A stretch of 64,000 nt of DNA, from contig NC_090792.1 in the NCBI RefSeq assembly GCF_040054535.1, positions 5,130,001-5,194,000 on the forward strand, given 5' to 3'. Source of the DNA: Antennarius striatus. Its lineage: Eukaryota; Chordata; Actinopteri; Lophiiformes; Antennariidae. The notes beneath the pieces are model-generated. The model was not told the origin of the DNA, did not search any database, and saw only the letters and a list, made by a program, of their open reading frames with translations. A program made the translations under genes and the position numbers. Each line of letters begins with the position of its first letter. The first letter of the stretch is position 1. Positions 1 to 9,930 of the stretch are shown here, in pieces.

Positions 1-44
1 TCAAGTGAGCTTATTCAAATATATAGGTGGGGAGATATATATAT
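1..44. repeat. Left copy of a ~41-bp direct repeat
   Basis: The first 44 bases recur with about three mismatches at 1367-1407, sharing the core GTGAGCTTATT and ATATATAGG. The two copies bracket the Tigger-like element and a MITE fragment. They could be the remains of a local tandem duplication, or of a duplication made by some larger element. The window begins inside the left copy, so its true length is unknown. Confidence 0.55.
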
Positions 45-45
45 A

Positions 46-909
46 CAGTGGTACCTCTACTTACGAAATTAATTGGTTCCAGAAGAAATTACGTAAGTAG
101 AAAATTACATAAGTAGACACATTTTCCATGCAAATGCCCTAATCCGTTCCAAGCCCACAAAAATTCAGGCATAAATGTTTTATAAAGCATAAAAATGCAT
201 CAAAACATGTAACAAATACATGCTACGCTTAGATTATTACGCAATAAATGAGAGTTGTGCATAACGTAAAAAACAAGTAATAGAGTATAGAATAATAATG
301 ACGGTCATTTACCTTTTAACAGCTGTCCCCATTGTTTTTTGCCGTCTTTGGTTCATGCGCTCCTGCCTCACAATGCCAAACAAGAGTAAATTCCAGTCCT
401 CCTTCTGAACTTCTCCAACCACCCACACAATGCCTTAAGCTTCCTTTTGTTTTCAATAACGTGGCGACTGTAGATGCATTTCGGCCATATTCTTTGGCGA
501 GATCAAACAAACGCATCCTTTTCTTATGCTTTTCTATGATCTCTTGCTTTGTTTGTAGAGACAAAAAAACTATTTTCTTCGTCTTTTCTTTCCCCCTTTT
601 CTCCGTCACTTTCTTAGGGTCCATAGCGAATACATACTCAAACAGTTATTGTATTTGTGCAATACTATCAGACTAGCTCATGGGTCGCGTGCCGGACGCT
701 GAACACTCCATAAGCCCCGATCTAGCTCCACACAGAGGTGGAGTGGCATCCCTCTTAGCCAATGGGATGCCAGGAAGATATGTAATAGGTAATAGCCAAT
801 GGCAGAGCAGCTATGAGAATGTTGCATTCATTATCAGCCGATTCTGTGTTTTTACATTACGTAAGACGATATTTCTTTCGTAAGTAGACATTCGTTAGTA
901 GAAGTATCA

Positions 910-912
<3 letters not shown>
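46..912 (-). mobile_element. Non-autonomous Tigger-like (pogo/Tc1-mariner) element, copy 1
   Basis: The element starts with CAGTGGTACCTCTACTTACG directly after a TA and ends with a degenerate inverted copy (AGTATCACTG). The GGTTCC motif just inside the terminus is typical of Tigger ends. The minus strand still encodes the N-terminal DNA-binding domain of a transposase (316-624), but the DDE catalytic core is absent, so the copy cannot move itself. A second copy lies at 28405-29403 in the same orientation. Confidence 0.75.
316..624 (-). pseudogene. Truncated Tigger-type transposase, N-terminal HTH only
   Basis: This 102-codon reading frame begins MDPKKVTEKR. Its first ~62 residues form a CENP-B/Psq-type helix-turn-helix (QTKQEIIEKHKK, then LAKEYGRNASTVATLLK), the domain that binds the terminal repeats in Tigger/pogo transposases. 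After residue ~62 the sequence no longer resembles transposase; it reads through non-coding element DNA to a chance stop. The second HTH, the DDE domain and about 400 further residues are missing. The same N-terminal piece survives in the copy at 28793-28981. Any product could at most bind DNA; there is no evidence that it is made. Confidence 0.65.

Positions 913-964
<52 letters not shown>
913..964. repeat. (TA)n microsatellite
   Basis: An almost pure TA dinucleotide run directly abuts the right end of the Tigger-like element. Confidence 0.95.
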
Positions 965-967
<3 letters not shown>

Positions 968-972
968 TATAT

Positions 973-1020
973 TAGCAAGAACCCGTGGGAATTCCACTAT
1001 ATAACAATAATATCAGACTT
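973..1020 (+). mobile_element. Terminal fragment of the GAACCCGTGG MITE family
   Basis: About 48 bp match the left end of the MITE at 29634-29982: a GAACCCGTGG terminus, then a TTCCAC block, then ACAATAATATCAGACTT. Only this end is present; the following bases are unrelated to the MITE body. Confidence 0.6.
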
Positions 1021-2063
1021 TTTCTTTTTTTTGTTCGCCGTCACAGGAAAACAAACCACTGTGTCCGACAAAGCCGTAATGGCTCCGTGTGTGTGGGATG
1101 GACGAACACGAAGACGAAGGCTGCTTCGGCGTTACAGTCCAGCCATCCGGGTAGACGTCGGCTTTAATGAGTTTGTTCCTGGTAAATAAAGCATCGGGGT
1201 TTCCCACACGACGTGAGGTCTGTCACAATCACAGAATGTAAACTGCAACGTTTGACGAAGACAAAATGGCTCCGTGAGAGACATGGACAAATGTGAATAC
1301 CGGAGCTAACTCGGCTAGCGGCACGAACTTCCAGGTTGACGCTGGAAGCATGACAGAGTGAGGTCTTCGAGTGAGCTTATTAAAATATATAGGTTGGGAT
1401 ATATAGCTCAGATAATGTCAAGAGTCTAGAGGCACAGGTGACAGGCCACTGTAAGGTATACAGTATATTTATATATTGAGACAGAGACTTCATTCAGAAG
1501 AGATCAGATTTTTGTGTAGACTTTTCATTCCCAGGGGATGTAGGACTAATATTTGGATACCTTTGGGCTAGTGCACATCTCTGGACATCCAGTAGGGGCA
1601 ATGGTTCCCTCCATTAAGCAAAGGTTACCTTCCTGTACTAGTCTCTGTATCAAACTCTTTTGGGCCACTCCCATCTGAAGCTCTACTATGGTTTATTCAT
1701 CAATCACAATTTTTTTGACATTTTCTTTGTTCTTAGGCATTTCCTTCTTTCCAATTTTCTCAGTTGAGAAATGTCCGTTCTTTACTCCTCGTCACAATAG
1801 ACTGAATCTTCCAGGTGTCTCCCAGTGACAACCCAAAGCTCAACAACATTCAGCAGGTGGCAATTCTCGGCTTTTTAGTTACTTTTATGACTGTGTGAAC
1901 TGGCTTTTTTTTTTTTTGTCTTTGATAGTCCCATTATGAAATCATGTGAGACATGGGAACATCGAATCCAGTCACAAAATCGTGTTTCATCTCTTATCTA
2001 AATAATAAGTAATTTTTATCAAAACAAAGCAAAAATATGCATAACAACATAACTGGTCAAACC
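1021..2063. other. No gene recognised
   Basis: No conserved coding sequence was seen. The stretch contains two similar copies of AATGGCTCCGTG (near 1079 and 1265), the right copy of the 41-bp direct repeat (1367-1407), and a run of T near 1907. It lies in the 3' flank of the cox8b-like gene. Confidence 0.5.
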
Positions 2064-2069
2064 TTTAAT
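2064..2069 (-). terminator. Candidate polyadenylation signal of the cox8b-like gene
   Basis: Read on the minus strand this is ATTAAA, the commonest variant of AATAAA. It lies about 160 bases downstream of the stop codon of the cox8b-like gene. No closer canonical signal was seen. This is positional inference only. Confidence 0.4.
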
Positions 2070-2226
2070 CTTGTCACATACATAAGGGAAATACACAATA
2101 CACTTGTGGAGGTTAAAGAGAGCAGCAGAAGTTCAAATCTTCTCTCCATCTTCTTCCAGGCAGCTGAACATCATGTTGGTGGTTCCATGCTGTCAGTGGA
2201 GATTGGAAGATGATGATACCCAGACT

Positions 2227-5035
2227 TCATTCTCTTTTCTTGTAGTCCTCCAAATGTGCCAGGACCCATCCAGACGGTCCCAGGATGGCCAAAAAAAACA
2301 TGCTCATTGCAATGCATGTTTCCTAGGCACCAAACAGAGAGGCCTCAGTGAATGAATGCAAATTCTGGATATATACTTTTCAAAACTGTTGTCACATTAG
2401 CCTTATACTATTTATCAGTCATCTGTCAGGGCACCTTCAATCATTACATAGAAAAACCAGATTGGTATCCATTTCACAAGATTCAGTTTCTAGGGAGCAG
2501 GTGCCACCTGCGTTACAAGCATAACAGTTATCAATGTTCCTGTGGATGAGACAGTTGATTCACATGTAGATGACCCACATTTGATTTTACCTTGTGATTT
2601 GCTTATTTTTTGTGCTGCAATTTAATACATTTAATTCATTGCTCATTTTCTGTGGACCTAATCTGGTTCTTGTAACTACATACAAATGTAAGAATCCTCC
2701 TGTTTCCCCAAAACAAAACCCTGCTTCATCGTTCATATGACCTGAGTTTTAAATTACACATTCAATTAAAAGTGGTTAAGTGAAAAAAAAAAGATTACCA
2801 TTTATTTTATCAACCATAAATGACTGCTACAACTGATAACTAGTAGTGATGTCAATGTTTCCCCTACAGTCATCAATGGTGCTATCGTGCAAGAAGACGC
2901 AGTGCTGGCCCGTATTTATTTTCTGTGACACACGTTTGCGCTTAGATAGGCAACATGTAACTAGCGGGTTACTTGTTCTAGATGTCAGTGAATGGAACAT
3001 GTTCATTAAAAACTCAAATAAACTTATCACTAATGGCTACTTTGCATCCCAAATCCCAACAGACCTTTTTTTCAGGGGCAACATGCACTGTTAGATTTTA
3101 CACTGTTTTTACACACGTAAACTGGGATTCAAACCCACATTGAATGAAGGATAAATGTGAATTTGTACTTGACCTTTTCTAACAGGAGAAGTAAAAGATA
3201 CAGTAATATCACTACTCCTAAGTCCAGCAGCTAGTCCTTAGCCTGGGAAGCACTGGCCACAGAGGAACTTAACGGGCAGACAGGTGATTGACATCCACCT
3301 TCAAGTGTAGCAGACATCACACAGGAACCAACACCATCCTGTTCATGTTGGCCTTTCTAAAGACTGCCTTGGCCACGCTCATGCTACCCTTTACGTAAAA
3401 TCTCCTGAGGTTGTTGTTGAAGCATGACAGGTTAACAAAAACAGGTCAAATGTTCCAGTGAGCTGGTGTATAGATACGAACCATGTCTAGGTTCATTCAG
3501 AATAATAAACAAGAATGCACAATAGTCACCAATCCATGAAAGCAAAACTCTTTCTTAGGTCACAGTTCTGCTAACATGTACTGGTGGAAGCTACACTTGA
3601 ACGTCATCTGTTCTAGTGTAAAAGGAAAGACAGAGCTGGGACCAGTTTCTACAGTTTTCACTGATTTTGGAATGGATAACAAAACTCACTAAAATCACAA
3701 GTTAACCCTTTACTCAACAGTGGACTGGAACATATTGGATGAGAGATAAAAAGTCATGAAATCTCTAACACAAATCTATTTGCGTCAGATTCAACAAGTT
3801 GTTTAAAAAAATGGTTCCAGAAGTCAATGTGTGAACAAACTACTGGTATTTTTCCTCATGTACCTGCAACCACTTCAAAACTTTGTAATAATACAATTAC
3901 ATAAACTAAACATGGCAGTCACAGACTGACGCATCCCACAACTTACCCTGACCTATTTCCAGGGTAGGTCAGGGTACCCTGAAAGTAGTACCTGACAAGT
4001 GAATTCAAAATTTTACCCCGACTTTCACAAGTCAGTATAAATAAAGGCATAGGTAGATCAAAGCACTAGCTTTGATCTATGGTCTTACCAACACTGGCCT
4101 TCTCCCTTGTCTATCTTATCCAGTTACTAAGGCCTCGTCCACACGATGACGGATTTTTTAAAAACGCAACTTTTTAAAAACGCATCGAAAATGATTTGCG
4201 TCCACACAACAGCGTTTAAAAAAAAATCTCCATCCACAGGTAAACGCAGTAAGACGTCAGCGTTTTTAAAAAGTCCCGGGGATACACCGTCCACACACAC
4301 AGACCCAGCGTTTTTAAAAAAATCCACCTCGGCCAGCGTTTTCAAAAAGTTGCGTTTTCGTTCCGGATAGCTGCGTTGTTGTGTGGAAAGAAGGCGTAAA
4401 CACAACAAAGAAGTTGCGTTTTTAAAAAATCCGTTATTGTGTAAAAAAGTTTAAATTTGACCTTGACCGAGTTTTGTCAAGGTCAAGACCTCCTTTTTAT
4501 CCCCTTTGACCCCTGAGTAGTGTGCTTTTTGTTTCATCTTTCTATCTACAACGGTTGCAAAGGTATTTGATGGACATACTAAGGGACAAACGAACACACG
4601 AACACTGACAATTACAATACATCGCCGCTTTGAAGCGGGATGTAATAATAAATATAACTTAAACAGGAAGAGCCCGTGGAGCCAGATGATTTAGCTTAGG
4701 CCCGCTTGACTGTTTGGTAAATGCTCATTCCATCGTAATTCTTGATTGCACGAAATACTTAACAAATCAGAGACTTGGGTTATTTGTACATGTTCGCATA
4801 CAATATAACACGCTTGACATTAATATCAGCTGCCAGTTTTGACTTCGTCAGCCAAGGACAGCTAGCAGCTGCTAACTAGCCTCAGCTCAGCATTAGCCCA
4901 GCGGCGAAAGTGAATTACCTTCGGGCCGATCTTCTCCTTGGGGGGTCTGGTGTATATGCTAGCCCTCTGACAGACAGTGTGTGTCCGGATGAGAGGAACA
5001 ACACGGCTGGCAATGGCCCTCATGAACTGCGTCAT
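2227..5035 (-). CDS. cox8b: Cytochrome c oxidase subunit 8, mitochondrial (two exons)
   Basis: Exon 1 coding sequence is 5035-4919 (39 codons) and exon 2 is 2322-2227 (31 codons plus TGA), giving 70 aa, the usual COX8 length. Splice sites are AAG|GTAATT and CCTAG|GAA, phase 0. COX8 is a nuclear-encoded, single-pass subunit of complex IV in the inner mitochondrial membrane. Residues 1 to about 25 (MTQFMRAIASRVVPLIR...) are rich in Arg and hydrophobic residues with no acidic residue, like a mitochondrial targeting peptide. Then come the COX8 signature PPKEKIGP, a membrane segment from about residue 42 to 60, and the highly typical tail LGPSGWVLAHLEDYKKRE. Neither exon contains a stop or frameshift, so the gene looks functional. 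The 2.6-kb intron carries a Harbinger-like MITE. The family is certain from the tail motif; the cox8a/cox8b choice rests on similarity to fish paralogues as I remember them. Confidence 0.88.
2323..4918 (-). other. Intron of the cox8b-like gene
   Basis: This 2,596-bp intron has GT-AG ends on the minus strand. Apart from the MITE at 4131-4448 it holds no recognisable gene. Reading frames around 2827-3094 have no family resemblance. A short CCAGGGTAGGTCAGGGTACCCTG imperfect palindrome sits near 3960. Confidence 0.8.
4131..4448. mobile_element. Harbinger/Tourist-like MITE, copy 1
   Basis: Directly after TAA the element begins GGCCTCGTCCACACGATGAC. It is made of repeated short modules, AAAAACGC and TCCACAC in both orientations, so it folds back on itself. 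The right end is decayed (CCGTTATTGTGT against the expected inverse of CCACACGATGACGG). The homologous copy at 35870-36311 has better ends. It sits in the cox8b intron. The superfamily is inferred from the GGC terminus and the TAA flank. Confidence 0.65.
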
Positions 5036-5097
5036 GTTGGCGTGCTAAAGTAGAAAGGTATCCGGTCGATTGAAGAAGTTCTTATTGCGAAAAGGCG

Positions 5098-5107
5098 ACC
5101 GGAAGTG
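5098..5107. promoter_or_regulatory. ETS/NRF-2 (GABP)-type site upstream of cox8b
   Basis: ACCGGAAGTG is a strong match to the ETS-family/GABP (NRF-2) consensus. It lies about 63 bp upstream of the cox8b start codon. GABP/NRF-2 sites near the transcription start are well known in nuclear genes for cytochrome oxidase subunits, so position and function agree. Binding is inferred. Confidence 0.55.
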
Positions 5108-5134
5108 AGCGAAGGTCGTTCTTCTTTCTGTTTG

Positions 5135-5139
5135 ATTGG
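5135..5139 (-). promoter_or_regulatory. CCAAT box upstream of cox8b
   Basis: ATTGG on the plus strand reads CCAAT in the direction of cox8b transcription, about 100 bp upstream of the ATG, in a GATTGGCGG context typical of NF-Y sites. No TATA box is evident, which fits a housekeeping promoter. Confidence 0.45.
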
Positions 5140-5159
5140 CGGCTGGTAAACCAGTCAGA

Positions 5160-5605
5160 GGGTGCACTACCGCCATCTATTGACGGGTGTCGTTTTTGTC
5201 CCATTTCTCAAATAAATGTTCTGATTGTAAATCACTTTTGAGCACTTTCGTTATGCTTTTATGTTTACTTCTTCAAATAGGTAAGTAGTGAGATAAGTTT
5301 GATGTTAAAGCTGCTGTAAACGTTTTCTGTGCAGAATTGGTTTGGTGAAGGGATATTCTCTTAGGGCTTCTCTGCCACTGAAACACTGCCGTTGTTATTA
5401 ATAAAAACATTAAAGTAACAGTGTTTTTAGTCTTTATATTGTACTATTGGCAAAACTCAATCCTTGAAAATGGCTTCTACTGTATATTCTGGGGTGCATA
5501 CAAGTCCTGTTGGGATGTACAAATTCTTAAGGTAAAATAAACTCTGAAAAAAGTAAATTAACATTCAGTTGAACAATTAACAAGTAACCCTCTCCTATCC
5601 TGACA
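5160..5605. other. No gene recognised
   Basis: This is the upstream flank of cox8b. No conserved reading frame or repeat was recognised. Confidence 0.5.
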
Positions 5606-5900
5606 GCTTCTTCTTCTCCTTTCGGCTTTTCCCTTCAGGAGTCGCCACAGCGAGTCAGTTGCCTCCATCTAACCCTGTCTTCTGTATCCTCTTCTCTCAC
5701 ACCAACTACCTTCATGTTCTCTTTCACTACATCCATAAACCTCCTCTTTGGTCTTTCTCTAGGCCTCCTGCCTGGCAGATCAAAACTCAGCATCTTTCTA
5801 TCAATATATTCACTATCTCTCCTCTCTAACCCTAACCCTAACCCTAACCCAAACCATCTCAGTCTGTATCTCTGATTTTATCTCCAAAACCTCTAACATG
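5606..5900 (-). mobile_element. 3' end of an RTE-clade LINE, interrupted by telomeric repeats
   Basis: Read on the minus strand, this matches the 3' ends of the RTE copies at 45057-45845 and 58712-59105: the reverse-transcriptase C-terminus (arginine-rich, GRPKRR-like), then GGGAAAAGCCGAAAGG and an AGAAGAAG tail. The element is 5' truncated near 5900. A 25-base CCCTAA array (5826-5850) replaces about ten bases (GGACATGTCC in the other copies), and RTE sequence resumes on the far side. Confidence 0.75.
5826..5850. repeat. Interstitial telomere-type repeat, four CCCTAA units
   Basis: The array is CTAACCCTAACCCTAACCC and so on, about four units with no mismatch. It lies inside the RTE fragment, not at its edge. 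Confidence 0.9.
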
Positions 5901-8112
5901 TGCTTGAGTAATAATCTGATAACTACCGTTCGGGGACACTTAGCTAATACGTTACCAAAATGTCACAACCCAGTTAATTTTTTTCTTTTTTCTTTTCAGT
6001 GACAAAAACATGGTAACACCAGCAGGATCACACTGAATGGAGACAGACAGTACGCTCATGAGGAAGCCAAGTAAACCATACGATGAATAGATATATGATA
6101 GAACGATATAAATTTTTTGTAACCTCACTTGTTACTCCATGTAGGCTGACATTGGGAAGGACAAGCAGTAGCATGTATTACAGAATTTATGAAGTTTAGA
6201 TGACAAGTAGCTGTTCCCCATAATTCCAATAGAGGGAGCCAAATCATCACAGATATGATGTCTAAATTTATGTCACTGGCCCAACGAGGACTCATTGCTC
6301 TAATCCTATAATGACAGCTTTCAACAAAAAGGAATGCTGTGAATCTGACAGTTTCTACATACATGTGTATAGTACATTTAGGATGTGGTACGTTCAGAGG
6401 AAAAAAAGTTACACACAGCCTCCATGATATATGAGGGCCAAAGCAGAGCCTGACAACTGCAGTCTGTGATGTTCTGCAGATGACTTTCTTTGAGAGCGGT
6501 GGGGGTTGGAGAGTGGGCCACTGCTGTCCATATAATTAGCTCTGATATTAACAATGAGTAACTTCTAAGGGTTCGATCCATTCAGTCAGGTGGATCCCGT
6601 CCCTCAGGTGCTGTGGGAGCTGACAAGGTCGACCTCTGAAGGATTGAAAACAGAGGCCATGGTCTCTCTGCTCTGTGTTTCTGCTGTGTGAGAGACGGTG
6701 GTGGCACCAAAACTGAGCTCCATCACTGACAAAAACTTACAACCTACTGTGCAACAAGGTACTGGAGCTGATGTGCTAACAGTGAAGCGACAATGTAAAA
6801 TGGAGAAAACAGATTTCTCTCATAACTTAGCATAGCTTTAATAATTTACAGTTTTTAAACAACTTTTATTCCTCCTGAATGACGGAAATATTTAATTCTC
6901 AAATCTGTTCATTGTATTGGACAGTTTAAAAGCCTGCATTTGTATGGCTTGATTACATAAGGTTGAAAAGATCAGTGAGAGATATTTACTTGTTGATACT
7001 ATATTAAGTGGAACGAAGTGACTCTAGCTCTGTCAAATTTAAAGCCATGTCTCAATGTGACTCCAGTCCCTTCCAAATTGCTCCTCATGTTGCTGGTGCT
7101 GCAGGATCATGGAGGACACACCGAGATTTCTCCAGTACAGAGGTATTTCATTTATTTAACAGCTACGTAGGAGCAACAATGTCTAAATTGAAGAAGGGGC
7201 CGTGCAGCTAAATCTCAAAGATGAAACGTGTGTGGGGATATTTGGTTTTTCACCCAATTGTCATTGTGTTATAATGATGAGCAGAGAGAATAACTGCAAG
7301 TCTGTTCCATATTTTTATGCCTTCAATTGCTTTAAATACCTTTTTTTTAAATAGCTGTGACATCACACATCCAAGATCATTTTATAGAAATCCTAACCAG
7401 TGGAATATATCTGCTACCACATTAACTATATATAAAAATGAAAGTCCTGCTTTAAGTATTGGTTCAGTTGCATTTAAAAAATATCAGCTCCATAGTTTGT
7501 CTTACATTTTGAATGCCCACTACATGCTATAATGATATCTAATTCCTCTTAACTGTATCCCACATCGGAGCTGAATGAAAATAAAATGAACCAAACTAGC
7601 CAGGCTTCATCTAAATCTGTTTCAGAATCCAGACAACCCCAATCCATAACATTTTCACATTTATCTGTGTTGAGTCTGTTTCCATCTTTCTGGATCAACA
7701 AATAAACATAGAAAAGTCAAATCTTTGGGAGGTTCAGTTGAGCTCAATGTTTTGATGTTTCATTGATTTAAGAAAACATCAGAAAACTGATTATTTAAGA
7801 TGACATAATAATTTGTTGCTCTGGATGGATTTAAGTCATGTCAGATAGTAGTGGTGAACCTGGATGTGCATCAGTCCAGCTAAAATGGCACAGACCTCAT
7901 CTAAGACACAACACTCACTGACATTCTTTCAAGCCTGCTCCAAAATCAAACCCATTACCTTGTCAACAGTATTAAAGATTAGTATAATGTTTAAATATGG
8001 TGCGTTTATTTGAATTTGCACCAAATTGTACAAAACTCATAGAATCCAACCTCTAAATAGAACTAAAAATGTTACCAAGATCCATGCATTAATCCTGGGG
8101 ATTATCATAAAT
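5901..8112. other. No gene recognised
   Basis: This 2.2-kb stretch has only short chance reading frames without family resemblance. No element ends, LINE motifs or tRNA boxes were recognised. Confidence 0.5.
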
Positions 8113-8126
8113 ATAAATATGGAAAA

Positions 8127-8455
8127 GGGCGGCACGGTGGCGCAGTGGTTAGCGCTGCTGCCTCACAACACGGCGGACCCGGGTTCGAGTCCCGCTCTGT
8201 GCGGAGTTCGCATGCTCTCCCCGTGTCTGCGTGGGTTCTCTCCGGGTTCTCCGGCTTCCTCCCACCTCCAAAAGCATGCGCTTCAGGTTAATTGGCCGGT
8301 CCCAAATTGACTGTAGGAGTGAGTGTGTGTGTGAATGATTGTTTGTTTCTGTGTGGCTCCGCGGTACACTGGCCTCACGCCCTGAGACTACCAGGATAGG
8401 CACTGGCTACCCCGCGACCTGCGTTAGCGGATTAAGCGGGTTGGAAAATGAATGG
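8127..8455 (+). mobile_element. tRNA-derived SINE with 14-bp target-site duplication
   Basis: The element begins GGGCGGCACGGTGGCGCAGT. It has an RNA polymerase III A box-like TGGCGCAGTGG at 8138-8148 and a perfect B box GGTTCGAGTCC at 8182-8192, the signature of a tRNA-derived SINE head. The ~200-bp body and the tail GCGTTAGCGGATTAAGCGGG follow, ending AAAATGAATGG without a long poly-A. A perfect duplication, ATAAATATGGAAAA, flanks it at 8113-8126 and 8456-8469, showing intact retroposition. A 5'-truncated copy lies at 14905-15015 and a diverged one at 51278-51502. It is not a functional tRNA gene. Confidence 0.85.
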
Positions 8456-8469
8456 ATAAATATGGAAAA

Positions 8470-8850
8470 ACACTATATATCATAACACTATGATGTGGCA
8501 AAAAAAAGAAGTGGGCCACCTCTCTGTATAGGTACTCCAAAATGTAATGGGGTCTATTCAGTCTATCCAATACCCATCCTCCCAGTATTCATGGAAATAC
8601 ATTCATGGAAAAACATTCAAGTTTTTCAGTAGTAGTAAAAATCAATCAATGACCAGACAGGCTGAAAATATGACCTCTTTTGTAGCAGGAGTAACAATGA
8701 TGAACAAATGTGAGGCACTGACCTCTTTATTATAGTCCTTCACTAAAATTGAAAAAGGTGCTTTTTACTTCTCTTAATAATTCCTCAAAAGCACTTTCAT
8801 TTAGGAGGACAACATTTGTTAATACAATTCCAAATTAATTACATCTACAT
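8470..8850. other. No gene recognised
   Basis: No coding or repeat signal was recognised between the SINE and the hAT-like element. Confidence 0.5.
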
Positions 8851-9379
8851 TAGGGTTGTGCTGGGTACTCGTTTCACACAAGTATCCGGTACAGATAAAG
8901 CATTTTTGACAAGTACGAGCATGATACGAGTAAAACTCAACAATACTCGTGCTCGTGCTGAAGGAAAATCTTCATAACAGATTGTCTTCACGCTCTCTGA
9001 TTGGCCAGTCACACACAACGCCCAACCCTCCCTACAGAGACATAGCTGTTGCTGTCCCACTCTCGCACACACACAGACATTGACTGATCTCTCTGTGCGT
9101 GGCGTCACTGAAGCTCACATTGTTCTCCTTAGATTTTTTTCAGCTTGCCTCTATTTCAGTCTATTTAGGTTACCTGGTGAACTTGTTTCATTTTGTTTTG
9201 TTTTGTTACATGTATGCGGTGCATTTAACCGGACAGAGCTGAAAACTGCTTGTATTGCATCAGTCACTGTCTCCACTCCACTCCACTTTTTTTTTTACCT
9301 GCTTGCTCTTAGTTTGACACTTCTCACTTCAGTTCAAATTAATAGTTTATGTACTGTATGTATATTTGAACTAATACGT

Positions 9380-9452
<73 letters not shown>

Positions 9453-9675
9453 TTTAAAATAAATATATAAATATAGCAACTTCTGATCAATCCATAGCAA
9501 TTATAGATTTAAAATAATGTACTGATTTAAGCCCCACCCATTTCTGGTCAAATCATACCCACTTTCGGTTTAAGTCGGTTTAAGTACCGCACATTCCGAG
9601 TACAGACACGGATACAGATAATTTAGATGATTGATCAGATACAGATACAGATAGTGGTGTACTCGCTCATCCCTA
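8851..9675. mobile_element. Non-autonomous hAT-like element with TAGGG ends
   Basis: The left end reads TAGGGTTGTGCTGGGTACTC and the right end, inverted, TAGGGATGAGCGAGTACACC. Flanking octamers ATCTACAT and TTCTGCAT agree at six of eight positions, fitting an aged 8-bp hAT duplication. Inside are GTACTCG-rich subterminal repeats and a CA array. No transposase is encoded. A second, disrupted copy begins at 61514. Confidence 0.6.
9382..9448. repeat. (CA)n microsatellite
   Basis: A pure CA run of about 33 units inside the hAT-like element. The other copy of that element has a CA run at the corresponding place (62529-62592), so the array is part of the family. Confidence 0.95.
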
Positions 9676-9754
9676 TTCTGCATTATCCATTTAGTTTCAG
9701 TTTGTCCCGTTAGTGGTGTGTCATGCTTCGTCCATTTTAGATGAACACTCATAT

Positions 9755-9930
9755 TTATTTGGTAGTTTTTTTAACTGGATGCCCTTCCTGCCACAATCGC
9801 CTGTATTTGTCTGAGCTTGGAACTGGCCAACAGTTGACACTGGCTTGCGCTCCTGTGTGGCTGGGCATTCAAACTGAGGCAGCACACATGTGAAGCACAT
9901 TTCTATCACTGTGCTACATCCCTTTCTACA
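9755..9930. repeat. Degenerate dispersed fish repeat
   Basis: The motif AACTGGATGCCCTTCCTGCC, followed by GAGCTTGGAACTGGCC and a TGTGGCTGGGCATTCAAACTG block, resembles a repeat that I recognise as very common in fish genomes. It ends in CACTGTGCTACATC, resembling an inverted A box. The family was not resolved. Confidence 0.45.

Noticed and set aside
8127..8200. tRNA-like A and B boxes suggesting a tRNA gene
   Set aside because: They are the head of a 329-bp SINE with a 14-bp target-site duplication; no cloverleaf with a proper anticodon arm and acceptor stem is formed.
9080..9451. 123-codon open frame ending in Thr-His repeats
   Set aside because: It lies wholly inside a hAT-like element and ends in its CA microsatellite; no protein family resemblance.
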